64,000 nt of DNA from an uncultured Pelagibacteraceae bacterium. Lineage in GTDB: Bacteria > Pseudomonadota > Alphaproteobacteria > Pelagibacterales > Pelagibacteraceae. Shown piece after piece: positions 10,356 through 20,006 of the stretch. The translations under genes and the position numbers were made by a program. Position 1 is the stretch's first letter. Every line of letters starts with the position of its first letter. The stretch is taken from positions 62,001-126,000 of the forward strand of contig CACDQQ010000003.1 in NCBI GenBank assembly GCA_902555065.1, written 5' to 3'. Below the pieces are notes generated by a model that was given only the letters and a program-made list of their open reading frames with translations, did not search any database and had not been told where the DNA came from.

Positions 10356-12014
10356 ATGTCAGATATTGATAAACTTCATCAATTAAAGAAATTATTTTTT
10401 AACAAACAATATGATAAAGTAATAATCGAGATCGAAAATACTAAAGACAAAAACTCATTATACCTAAATATTTTAGGAGCTGCCAGATTAAAAAGAAATA
10501 ACTTAGAAAAACACGATAGAGAGAATGCACTTTTGAACTTCGAAGAAGCTTACCTTAAAGACAACAAAACAGAAAATGGATTAAATGCAATAATAAACTA
10601 CATAAATGTTGCAACTGATTTAAATAATTTTGATAAAATTTTCGAGTACATTAAATCAGCAAAGAGCAATTTTGGTGAAAATGAAAGATTACTGGAGGCT
10701 ATACAGCGATTTTACCAATTTCAACATAATACGACAGAAAGAAAAAAAGTTCTTGAATTAATAATTAAAAATAAAAGTAAATCTGTAAAAATATGGAGCT
10801 CATATTTGTATAATAATAATTTTTTAAGTAATTCAAAAACACAGGAGGATCACTACAATCTGGCAAAAAAATTTAGCGACGTATTGCCTTCATTTAAATT
10901 ACCTTATCTCAAAATAGATAAAAATATAAAAGAAAGAAAAATCAATATTGGTTTTTTATCTGCAGATTTAAATAAAAATCATTCAGTCAATTTCTTCTTA
11001 AAAGGATTGCTTAAGAATTTAGATAAAGAAAAATTTAAGCTAATTGCAATAGGAAACTGGAAAGAAGTAAACTTTACAAATTTGGAACTACGAGAAAACT
11101 TTGATGAATGGTTTTCAATTAATAATTTGGAAGATTTGGATGCTATTAATTTAATAAGATCAAAAAAAATTGACATAATATTTGATATTATGGGTATGAC
11201 GGGAGAAAATAGACCAACACTATTTAAGAATAGAATAGCACCTATACAAATAAATTGGCTTGGATATTGCAATACATCAGGATTAAAAAATATGGATTTT
11301 ATATTTGCTGATCCACATCTTATTCAAGATGATGAGGAAAAATATTATTCAGAAAAAGTAAAAAAATTATCATACATATGGAATAGTCATTCAGGACTGC
11401 CAATAGAAAGAAAGCTCATGGATTTACCTGTTAAAAATACTGGTAAATTTACTTTTGGATCATTTAACAATTTTAATAAAATTAGTAATGAAACTCTCAA
11501 TTGTTGGGAAAAAATATTAAAAAGTTCAAAGAGGTTTAGAATTTATTTGAAATCCTCAGTGGAATATTACCCCAACCACTTATTATCAAAATTTAAAGAG
11601 AGAGGGATTGAAAAACAAATTACAATTTTAAAAAAATCAAAAACTTTTATAGATCATTTAAAAATGTATGACCAAATAGATCTTGCTTTGGATACTTTCC
11701 CTTATAATGGTGTTACCACAACCTTCGAGGCGCTTTGGCAAACCGTGCCAGTGCTAACACTTAGAGGAGATAATTTTTTATCTAGAAATGGATTCAGTAT
11801 TTTAAAAAATTTAGGTATTGAAGAATTAATTTCTAAGAGTCCAGATGATTATGTTTTGAAAGCAATAAATTTATCAAACAATTTTAATGATCTTCAAAAA
11901 ATCAAAAAAAAAATTTATGAAAATTTACTTAATTCTAAATTATTCGATGTTAAATCATTTACTCAATCCTTTGAAAATACCTTATTAGAATGTTTGGATG
12001 AGAAATTGCAATAA
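10356..12014 (+). CDS. GT41/SPINDLY-type (O-GlcNAc transferase-like) glycosyltransferase
   Basis: INIGFLSADLNKNHSVNFF, APIQINWLGYCNTSG, DLALDTFPYNGVTTTFEALWQTVPVLTLRGDNFLSRNG. Confidence 0.85.
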   Translation: MSDIDKLHQLKKLFFNKQYDKVIIEIENTKDKNSLYLNILGAARLKRNNLEKHDRENALLNFEEAYLKDNKTENGLNAIINYINVATDLNNFDKIFEYIKSAKSNFGENERLLEAIQRFYQFQHNTTERKKVLELIIKNKSKSVKIWSSYLYNNNFLSNSKTQEDHYNLAKKFSDVLPSFKLPYLKIDKNIKERKINIGFLSADLNKNHSVNFFLKGLLKNLDKEKFKLIAIGNWKEVNFTNLELRENFDEWFSINNLEDLDAINLIRSKKIDIIFDIMGMTGENRPTLFKNRIAPIQINWLGYCNTSGLKNMDFIFADPHLIQDDEEKYYSEKVKKLSYIWNSHSGLPIERKLMDLPVKNTGKFTFGSFNNFNKISNETLNCWEKILKSSKRFRIYLKSSVEYYPNHLLSKFKERGIEKQITILKKSKTFIDHLKMYDQIDLALDTFPYNGVTTTFEALWQTVPVLTLRGDNFLSRNGFSILKNLGIEELISKSPDDYVLKAINLSNNFNDLQKIKKKIYENLLNSKLFDVKSFTQSFENTLLECLDEKLQ

Positions 12015-12032
12015 ATTATTTTCTAATAAATT

Positions 12033-12875
12033 TCAATCCAAATAATCCAATTCTTTCATTTCATCATAAAATGTCTTTTCTATTTCTTTAATTGTTTCTG
12101 ATTTAAGTAACTTTTTATAATTATTATCTTTTCCTAAATTGAAAAAATTTTTTTTTGCTCTATCTTTTTTTGAATAAACTCCTTCAATAAATCCATCACT
12201 TTTCTCCTTTTTTTTAAGTAAATTAAAATTTGTTGTTTGGATTGATTTTTTTAATTTTTCGAAATTTATTACTTCATTATTTTTTAATAATTTATTTGTA
12301 AATTCAATAATTTTTGTAAATGTATTTTCAGTATCATCTTGCAGATCTTCGTATTTTATTAAAATTTTATTTATATTTTTTGCCGTCTTCCAAGATTTAT
12401 AATTATTAGACCACGAACTAATAAATGAATAATTTGAAAAATCATCGTTGTCATTTTCATCTCTTAAATTTCTGTATAAACTCTTTATCATATTCAGTGC
12501 ACCATTCTCATCTAATGAATAATGATTCATCAAGGATGTAAGAACGTTTCTAGGATCCCTCACAATGTTAATTGCTCCTAAAGTATATTCTGGAGTTGTA
12601 AAACTTTTTCCTTTGTAGGCTCCATAAACATTGTGAGTTTTTAAAAATAATATTTTTTTTCTCTCCTTGATCATTTTTTGTGGCAAAAGCCAGTTTTCTG
12701 CTGCCTCTTCTACTGTATTTAATTTTCTCCCAAAAAATTCTCTAGTGGGAAATTGTTTAATATTTTTCAATAGCTCAAATTCAAAGCTACCGTTAGAAGA
12801 ATAATAATAAGCTGACAAAAAAGATCTTACCCATGTATTTCCACATTTAGGATAAGATGCGATCCAAACAATCAT
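12033..12875 (-). CDS. Sulfotransferase family protein (likely start ATG at 12875, MIVWIASYPKCGNTW, rather than 13067)
   Basis: 5'-PAPS loop SYPKCGNTWVRSFL and 3'-motif NIVRDPRNVLTSLMNHYS. Confidence 0.87.
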   Translation of the reverse strand: MIVWIASYPKCGNTWVRSFLSAYYYSSNGSFEFELLKNIKQFPTREFFGRKLNTVEEAAENWLLPQKMIKERKKILFLKTHNVYGAYKGKSFTTPEYTLGAINIVRDPRNVLTSLMNHYSLDENGALNMIKSLYRNLRDENDNDDFSNYSFISSWSNNYKSWKTAKNINKILIKYEDLQDDTENTFTKIIEFTNKLLKNNEVINFEKLKKSIQTTNFNLLKKKEKSDGFIEGVYSKKDRAKKNFFNLGKDNNYKKLLKSETIKEIEKTFYDEMKELDYLD

Positions 12876-12921
12876 AGAAAAATTTATATATTTAAATTCA
12901 ATACTAGCTATAATTGTTCTA

Positions 12922-14253
12922 ATGACAATATATGCCCTTTCTTCAGGTCCAGGATTAGCTGGTATTTCAGTGGTTAGAGTTTCTGGTCCAAATACAAGAA
13001 AAATTATATCAGAATTAACTAAAAAAGGATTACCAGAACCTAGAGTAGCGACAAGAAGAAAATTCAATAAAATTGAGGATAATGACCTTATAGATGAGGG
13101 AATTTTAATATGGTTTCCTGGGCCTAGTAGCTACACAGGTGAAGATATGGCGGAATTTCATGTGCATGGCAGTAAAGCGGTGGTAGATGCAATACACTCT
13201 ACAATTTCAAAAGTTGATGGTTGCAGATTAGCTGAACCAGGAGAATTTACAAAGATTGCATTTCAAAATGGTAAAATAAATTTATTAAAGGCCGAAAGCA
13301 TTTCAGACCTAATATCATCAGAAACCGAGATTCAAAGGAAGCAAGCAATGAAAATTATGACTGGAAAAAGCTCAGATAAATTCAATTTTTTAAGAAAGAG
13401 ATTATTGAAAATATTATCAAACATAGAAGCTAAGATTGATTTTCCTGAAGACGATTTACCTAGCACTATTTTAAAAAATATAAACTCAGAAACTAAAAAC
13501 ATTAAACAAGAAATACAAAAAATACTAAATGATCAAAAAGTCGGAGAAAGAATTAGAGAAGGTTTTAAAATTGCAATTGTTGGTCCTGCAAATGCAGGTA
13601 AATCCTCTCTGTTAAATTATTTATCCCAAAGAGATGTGGCTATTGTTTCAGAAATAGCAGGAACGACAAGAGACGTGATAGAAGCACATTTAAACATAGA
13701 TGGTCTACCTGTTGTTTTATCTGACACGGCTGGAATTAGAGAGTCGAAAGATGATATAGAAAGAAAGGGTATAAAATTAGCACTAGAGAAAGCCGAAAAT
13801 GCTGATTTAATCTTAATTGTGATTGAGCCGAAAAGTATTGATTTTACTGAATTTTTAAGCAATTTTGGATCAAAAAAATCAATTTTAGTTATCAATAAAA
13901 TAGATCTTGGCTTCGATCATAATAACAATGAAATTGAAAAATATGAGACAGTTAAAATCTCAATAAAACAAGAAAAAAATTTGGACAAACTTATTAAGCT
14001 GATAAAAAAAAATCTAACAAATAAGTTTATTTCTCATGAAGATGTTTTTATTACAAGACAAAGACATAGAACAAATCTTGAAAAATGTGTTGAGCATTTA
14101 AACAATTTCGAGAAAAAAAATTCAATTGAGGATTTTGACAAAGCCGCTGAAGATTTAAGATTAGCTACTAGATCCCTGGGTATGATTGTGGGAAATGTTG
14201 ACGTTGAAGAAATATTAGGATCGATTTTTAACGATTTTTGTATAGGTAAATAA
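12922..14253 (+). CDS. mnmE: tRNA modification GTPase MnmE
   Basis: TIYALSSGPGLAGISVVRVSGP, GPANAGKSSLLNYL, DTAGIRES, C-terminal FNDFCIGK. Confidence 0.97.
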   Translation: MTIYALSSGPGLAGISVVRVSGPNTRKIISELTKKGLPEPRVATRRKFNKIEDNDLIDEGILIWFPGPSSYTGEDMAEFHVHGSKAVVDAIHSTISKVDGCRLAEPGEFTKIAFQNGKINLLKAESISDLISSETEIQRKQAMKIMTGKSSDKFNFLRKRLLKILSNIEAKIDFPEDDLPSTILKNINSETKNIKQEIQKILNDQKVGERIREGFKIAIVGPANAGKSSLLNYLSQRDVAIVSEIAGTTRDVIEAHLNIDGLPVVLSDTAGIRESKDDIERKGIKLALEKAENADLILIVIEPKSIDFTEFLSNFGSKKSILVINKIDLGFDHNNNEIEKYETVKISIKQEKNLDKLIKLIKKNLTNKFISHEDVFITRQRHRTNLEKCVEHLNNFEKKNSIEDFDKAAEDLRLATRSLGMIVGNVDVEEILGSIFNDFCIGK

Positions 14254-14329
14254 TCATTGGTATATATATCTTTTTAGACAAATTTGAGTGTTTTCTTGTA
14301 AATTTTAAGATCGATAATAAATTACAACT

Positions 14330-16201
14330 ATGAAAAATGAATATAATTTTGATGTTGTAGTTATAGGAGGCGGCCATGCAGGTTGTGAAGCAGCAGCTGC
14401 TTCTGCTAGATTAGGCGTTGACACTGCCTTATTCACTCACAGATTTGATACAATAGGAGAGATGTCTTGCAATCCAGCAATTGGAGGATTGGGCAAAGGA
14501 CATCTAGTTAGAGAAATAGATGCACTAGATGGCGTTATGGGACAAGTGGCAGATAAATCAGGTATTCAATTTAGATTACTAAATAGAAGTAGAGGCCCAG
14601 CTGTAAGAGGACCTAGAACACAAAGTGATAGATCATTATACAAAAAATATATGCAAGAAAAACTTGTAAACTATTGTAATTTAAGCATTTTTTCTGATCC
14701 TGTAATAGAGTTTAAATTTAGAAATAATGACATAATCGGGTTTATTACACAGTCAGGTAAATTGATTAAATCATCTAAGTTAATTCTTACAACAGGCACT
14801 TTCTTAAATGGTCTAATCCATATCGGTGATGAAAAAACACCCGCTGGAAGATTTGATGAGAAGCCCTCAACGGGTTTAAGCGAACAATTGGAAAAGTATA
14901 AATTTAAAATAGGTAGACTAAAAACTGGAACTCCTCCAAGGCTGGACGCTCGTACAATAAATTTTCAAAATTTAGAGGAACAGTTTGCGGATGATGATCC
15001 GTACTTTTTTTCTTTTCTCACAAAAAAAAACCTAAACAAACAAATTTCATGTCGTATGACATATACAAATGAAGCTGTTCATAAAATTATTTCTAAAAAT
15101 TTAAAGCGAAGCGCCATGTATTCTGGAAGTATAAAAGGAGTGGGACCAAGATATTGTCCATCAATCGAAGATAAAGTAAAAAAATTTGCAGATAAGCAAA
15201 GACATCAAATTTTTTTAGAACCAGAAGGATTAAATGACCATACAATTTATCCAAATGGAATATCCACCTCATTACCAGAGGAAGTTCAGCTAGAAATATG
15301 TAGTAAAATCAATGGTTTAGAAAACGTTAAGATTCTAAGACCAGGATATGCCATTGAATATGATTTTGTAGATCCTAGGGAGCTTTTTTTAACTTTAGAG
15401 ACAAAAAAAATAAAAAATCTCTATTTAGCAGGCCAGATTAATGGCACTACTGGATATGAAGAGGCTGCAGCGCAGGGATTAATCGCTGGAACAAATGCAG
15501 CTCTGGCTTTTAAAAAAAAGGAACCATTTATTTTAGATCGGTCAGAGGCCTATATTGGAGTTATGATAGATGATCTTGTAACCAAAGGTGTTGCTGAACC
15601 ATATAGAATGTTTACATCAAGAGCTGAGTACAGACTATCTCTAAGGTCAGATAATGCTGATGTAAGATTAACCCAGAAAGGTATAGATATAGGATTAGTT
15701 TTGGATGAAAGAGAAAGAGTATATAAAGAGAAATATAGAGAATTATTAAAAATACAGTCTAAAATGGATAAATTGATGATAACACCATCAAAAATAGATA
15801 AATTTGGAGTAAATATCGCAAAAGACGGTGTTAGTAGATCTGCAAATCAAATATTAGGGCAAAAATCAGTAAATATGAGTAAAATTAGAGAAATATGGCC
15901 AGAAATCAACTATGTTTCACGTGAAATAGACGAGCAATTGGAAATAAACTCACATTATAAAGGTTATTTAAAGAAGCAAAAAGCTGATATATTAGCATTT
16001 AAAAAAGATGAAAATTTATTGATACCTGAAAATTTGAATTATGACAGTTTTTCAGGGCTATCTAACGAGGTAAAATCTAAATTTAAGAAAATAAAGCCTA
16101 AAACAATGGGTCAGGCATTGCGAATTGACGGTATTACACCAGCAGCAGTATATATTTTGTTGTCTCATCTCAAAAGAAAGTCTATTAAGCATATAGCTTG
16201 A
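14330..16201 (+). CDS. mnmG: tRNA modification enzyme MnmG
   Basis: [57 protein letters not shown]. Confidence 0.98.
   Translation: MKNEYNFDVVVIGGGHAGCEAAAASARLGVDTALFTHRFDTIGEMSCNPAIGGLGKGHLVREIDALDGVMGQVADKSGIQFRLLNRSRGPAVRGPRTQSDRSLYKKYMQEKLVNYCNLSIFSDPVIEFKFRNNDIIGFITQSGKLIKSSKLILTTGTFLNGLIHIGDEKTPAGRFDEKPSTGLSEQLEKYKFKIGRLKTGTPPRLDARTINFQNLEEQFADDDPYFFSFLTKKNLNKQISCRMTYTNEAVHKIISKNLKRSAMYSGSIKGVGPRYCPSIEDKVKKFADKQRHQIFLEPEGLNDHTIYPNGISTSLPEEVQLEICSKINGLENVKILRPGYAIEYDFVDPRELFLTLETKKIKNLYLAGQINGTTGYEEAAAQGLIAGTNAALAFKKKEPFILDRSEAYIGVMIDDLVTKGVAEPYRMFTSRAEYRLSLRSDNADVRLTQKGIDIGLVLDERERVYKEKYRELLKIQSKMDKLMITPSKIDKFGVNIAKDGVSRSANQILGQKSVNMSKIREIWPEINYVSREIDEQLEINSHYKGYLKKQKADILAFKKDENLLIPENLNYDSFSGLSNEVKSKFKKIKPKTMGQALRIDGITPAAVYILLSHLKRKSIKHIA
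15913..15928. promoter_or_regulatory. parS: parS-like ParB-binding site (one mismatch)
   Basis: TGTTTCACGTGAAATA vs consensus TGTTTCACGTGAAACA, inside mnmG. Confidence 0.85.
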
Positions 16202-16842
16202 TTGATTCGAATATTTATAAAATTGAAAAATTAATTAATTTAAATGTTTCACGTGAAACACTAAAAGATCTTGAAGACTATACAAAATTTATCATTTTTA
16301 AAAATAAAAGTATTAACTTAATTAGTAAATCGACAGAAAAATCAATAAAACACAGGCATATTGAAGATAGTGCACAAACCATTGAATTTATTGATAAAAA
16401 AGATATTAAAATATGCACTGATTTAGGCTCTGGTGCTGGTTTGCCTGGTATAGTTTTAAGTATTTTAATGAAAAGAAAAAAACCAGTATTTAAGCTAATT
16501 ATTTACGAAAAAAGCTATCATAAGAGTATTTTCTTAAAAGAAATGACAAAGAAATTTAATTTAAATTCAGAAATTCACCAAAAAAATATTTTTAATGAAA
16601 GAAATTTAAAAACTGATGTAATTGTCTCCCGTGCTTTCAAACCTTTGCCGATAATTTTTCAGATTGCTAAAAATAATTTTAAAAATTTTAAGTATATAAT
16701 TATATTTTTAGGAAAAAGTGGAAAAAAAATTTTAAATGATGCACTCAAATCTTGGGAATTTGATTATGAAGAAAAAAAAAGTTTAACAAGTCAGGAGTCA
16801 ATGATTGTAAAAATTTCAAATTTAAAAAAAAAAAATGCTTAG
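16198..16842 (+). CDS. rsmG: 16S rRNA m7G527 methyltransferase RsmG (TTG start overlapping mnmG stop)
   Basis: [36 protein letters not shown]. Confidence 0.95.
   Translation: MIDSNIYKIEKLINLNVSRETLKDLEDYTKFIIFKNKSINLISKSTEKSIKHRHIEDSAQTIEFIDKKDIKICTDLGSGAGLPGIVLSILMKRKKPVFKLIIYEKSYHKSIFLKEMTKKFNLNSEIHQKNIFNERNLKTDVIVSRAFKPLPIIFQIAKNNFKNFKYIIIFLGKSGKKILNDALKSWEFDYEEKKSLTSQESMIVKISNLKKKNA
16245..16260. promoter_or_regulatory. parS: parS ParB-binding site (perfect consensus)
   Basis: TGTTTCACGTGAAACA exact 16-bp palindrome within rsmG. Confidence 0.96.
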
Positions 16843-16934
16843 GATAAATTATTTTCAAATAAAAAGTTTTTTGAAGTCCAAAAAATTTTTGAACGAAAAA
16901 AATTTGATACGAACAACAAAAATTCAATAAAAAA

Positions 16935-17735
16935 ATGGATAAAAAAATTATTTCAGTCATAAATCAGAAAGGAGGAGTTGGAAAGACCACTACTGTAATT
17001 AATCTTGCGGCAGGATTATCAATGAAAGGTAAAAATATTTTAGTAATTGATCTTGATCCACAGGGTAATGCCACAACAGGTCTTGGATTGTTGAATACTA
17101 TAAATTCTGATAATACAATATACAATGTTCTAAATGGAAATAAGAAAATATCAGAGGTTATACAGTCAACTAATTTTGCAAACCTAAATTTAGTAACCTC
17201 AAATGTAGATTTGTCTGGTCTTGAGGTTGAAACAGCAGGTGATAGCCGTAGAGCCTTTAAATTAAAAGATGAATTAGGTGCTATTTTAAATGATTCTAGA
17301 GCATCTTATGATTATATACTTATAGATTGTCCCCCATCACTAAGCTTACTCACAATTATGGCACTGGTAGCCTCAGATGCTCTAGTTGTGCCTCTCCAAA
17401 CAGAATTTTTTGCTTTGGAAGGACTTACTCAACTTATGAAAACGATTGAAAGAATAAAATCTAATTTGAACCCATCCTTAGAGATAAGAGGTATCCTCCT
17501 TACCATGTTCGATAAAAGAAATAAACTCTCTGGACAAGTTGAACAGGAAGCAAGAAACTATTTTAAAGATAAAGTTTACTCAACTGCTGTACCAAGAAAT
17601 GTTAGATTATCAGAAGCCCCGTCACATGGGATCCCAGTCTTGCTATATGATAAGATATGTCCAGGCAGTAAAGCTTACTTTAAATTTACAGAGGAATTCT
17701 TAGAACAAGATAAACAAGTGGAGAGTGCAGCATGA
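16935..17735 (+). CDS. parA: Chromosome partitioning ATPase ParA
   Basis: ISVINQKGGVGKTTTVINLAAGL, DLDPQGNATTGLG. Confidence 0.98.
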   Translation: MDKKIISVINQKGGVGKTTTVINLAAGLSMKGKNILVIDLDPQGNATTGLGLLNTINSDNTIYNVLNGNKKISEVIQSTNFANLNLVTSNVDLSGLEVETAGDSRRAFKLKDELGAILNDSRASYDYILIDCPPSLSLLTIMALVASDALVVPLQTEFFALEGLTQLMKTIERIKSNLNPSLEIRGILLTMFDKRNKLSGQVEQEARNYFKDKVYSTAVPRNVRLSEAPSHGIPVLLYDKICPGSKAYFKFTEEFLEQDKQVESAA

Positions 17736-18583
17736 TAAATCCTTTCAAAAGTAAGAAGGGCTTAGGGAGAGGGCTTTCATCATTAATAGGAGATGGTGAT
17801 ATTAAAACTTCAAATGACAAAATTTCTATAAGTTCAATTATCCCAAATAAAAATCAACCAAGAAAATTATTCGAAAAAGAAGCTCTTTATGAATTAACAA
17901 ACTCAATCAAGGAGAGAGGAATAATTCAACCACTGATAGTTAGAAAATCAGATGATCAAGATAATAAATTTGAGCTAATTGCTGGAGAGAGAAGATGGCA
18001 AGCAGCTCAGTCCGCAGGCATCCATGAAGTACCAGTTGTAGTTATAGAAGCTGATAATTTAAAATCACTAGAGTTGGCAATAATAGAGAACGTCCAGAGA
18101 AAAGATTTAAATCCTGTAGAAGAAGCAGAAAGCTATAAAAATCTTATTGAAAATTTTGGTTATGATCAAGAACAAGTCTCAACGTTTATCGGAAAAAGTA
18201 GGTCGTATATATCTAATTCTTTAAGATTGCTCTCATTGCCAGAAAAAATAATAGATATGATAAGACACGAAAAAATTTCGCAAGGACATGCAAAAATACT
18301 TATTGGATTAGATAATGCTGTTTTATTAGCAGAAAAAATTATTAAAAAAAAGCTATCAGTTAGGCAAACTGAAAGTCTGATAAGAATTCTTAAGAATTCT
18401 GGTAAAAAAGATCTCATAGTAAAAGATGCAAATGTAGTAGATACCGAAGAACAATTGACCAACAAAATAGGTATGAGAGTTATTTTAAAAAATAAAAAAG
18501 ACAATACTGGATCACTAACATTTGAATATAAAGGCTTAGACCAGTTAGATAGATTAATTAATATAATTAAAAGTAATTATTAA
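17732..18583 (+). CDS. parB: Chromosome partitioning protein ParB
   Basis: LGRGLSSLIGD, NQPRKLF, ELIAGERRWQAAQSAG, ENVQRKDLNPVEEA. Confidence 0.98.
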   Translation: MINPFKSKKGLGRGLSSLIGDGDIKTSNDKISISSIIPNKNQPRKLFEKEALYELTNSIKERGIIQPLIVRKSDDQDNKFELIAGERRWQAAQSAGIHEVPVVVIEADNLKSLELAIIENVQRKDLNPVEEAESYKNLIENFGYDQEQVSTFIGKSRSYISNSLRLLSLPEKIIDMIRHEKISQGHAKILIGLDNAVLLAEKIIKKKLSVRQTESLIRILKNSGKKDLIVKDANVVDTEEQLTNKIGMRVILKNKKDNTGSLTFEYKGLDQLDRLINIIKSNY

Positions 18584-19557
18584 TAATTAACGATAAAATC
18601 AGAGACTAAATTTAAAGTATTTTTGGAATTTGTTTTAATCAAATATTCAATTTCGTTTATTTCGTAAATTTTTTTTTTCAAATCATCCTCTCTCCAGTTG
18701 GCAACTTGCTTTTTTATATACTCTTTATCTTTCCAAAATACTGGTGGTTTTGCTATTGATATCGCCTCGTCTATATTATTTTTATCATTATAATTCTCAA
18801 TTATTCCTAATAATCTTTTTGATTTACTTAAAATTGTCCTAATTATTAGTATACAATCATCATCTGAGTAATTATTTTCATTTAAAATTTGAGCTACTTT
18901 TCTTGTATTTTTAGATAAATAATGATCAGCTAGTTCACCAACAGCATAATTTTCTGATAGGTTTGTGAGTTTTTCCACATTTATAAAATCAATCTTTTTA
19001 TTTGATAATGAGTAATAAAATATCTTATCCAGCTCAATTTTTAAATTATTTCTATCTCCAGATGATCTATCAATAAGCAAATTAATAGACTCTCTAGATA
19101 ATTTTATTTTATTTTTGTTCAAAAACTCACTTATTATAGGCATTAAACTTCTTATATCATCTTGATAAAATGGAGTTATTACTAAATCTTTGTTTTTTTC
19201 AAAAAGATTTCTTAATTTAGATTTTTTCTCAAGTATACCAGTTTTTAATATTATTTTCGTATCTTTTATAACTTTATCTAAAAGTATTCCAATATATTTA
19301 AAAATTTTATCACTAACTCTTGAAATAATTAATAATTTCTTATCACCAAAAAGTGTCAAATTTAATAATTCAGATAAGGTATTGTCAAAATTATTTATAA
19401 ATTCGTTTTCTTCATATTTAATTATTTGACCTTTAAAGTTATTTATAAATTTTTCTTTAACCACTTCATTTTGGAAACCTTCATTCTTGCCATATAAAAG
19501 GAAAAAATTAAATTTTTCGATTTTCTCAAGCTTTAGTTCATAACTTTTAATTATCAT
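18580..19557 (-). CDS. holA: DNA polymerase III delta subunit
   Basis: FFLLYGKNEGFQNE, SSGDRNNLKIELDKI; next to leuS-lptE. Confidence 0.85.
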   Translation of the reverse strand: MIIKSYELKLEKIEKFNFFLLYGKNEGFQNEVVKEKFINNFKGQIIKYEENEFINNFDNTLSELLNLTLFGDKKLLIISRVSDKIFKYIGILLDKVIKDTKIILKTGILEKKSKLRNLFEKNKDLVITPFYQDDIRSLMPIISEFLNKNKIKLSRESINLLIDRSSGDRNNLKIELDKIFYYSLSNKKIDFINVEKLTNLSENYAVGELADHYLSKNTRKVAQILNENNYSDDDCILIIRTILSKSKRLLGIIENYNDKNNIDEAISIAKPPVFWKDKEYIKKQVANWREDDLKKKIYEINEIEYLIKTNSKNTLNLVSDFIVNY

Positions 19558-20006
19558 TTTATACTTGATATAATTGAAATAGTAATTTCGTCTGCAATTT
19601 TTTGAGCAGTAGTTTTTAGAATATTTTCTTCATTTTTTAATAATTCAAATTTATCACTAACATTATTGTAAGTATTTTCTTCAAAGATATTATCTTCTAT
19701 TATAATATTATTTTTTTGTTCAACAATATAGTCTGTGCTAATTATTAATTTATATATTTGAGGATCCCCTTTAGCATCTGACGAGATAATTACTTTTTTT
19801 TTAGTTGTATTAAGAAATAAATTATACTTCTTATCTCCTCTATTCTGATTATTTAGATTATTTTGTATTAATTCATTAATCTTGTTATCACCACTTGTTT
19901 CAATTTTATCAATTGTAAAATTAATACCTTTATTTAATAAAATTGGTTCATACGAACACGCTGTGAGTATCACAAAAGCTAAAATTATTATTAAAGATCT
20001 ATTCAT
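19554..20006 (-). CDS. lptE: LPS assembly lipoprotein LptE-like
   Basis: Lipobox ([11 protein letters not shown]), leuS-lptE-holA context. Confidence 0.78.
   Translation of the reverse strand: MNRSLIIILAFVILTACSYEPILLNKGINFTIDKIETSGDNKINELIQNNLNNQNRGDKKYNLFLNTTKKKVIISSDAKGDPQIYKLIISTDYIVEQKNNIIIEDNIFEENTYNNVSDKFELLKNEENILKTTAQKIADEITISIISSIK

Noticed and set aside
12876-13067. N-terminal extension of the sulfotransferase ORF (MNFLLVATLGSGNPFL...) overlapping mnmE
   Set aside because: The extension is antisense to the conserved MnmE N-terminus; the family start MIVWIASYPKCGNTW begins at 12875
16800-16940. Homopolymer A tracts around the rsmG end and parA start as possible frameshift/slippage sites
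   Set aside because: A-runs are everywhere in this genome and no frame-restored downstream domain is present
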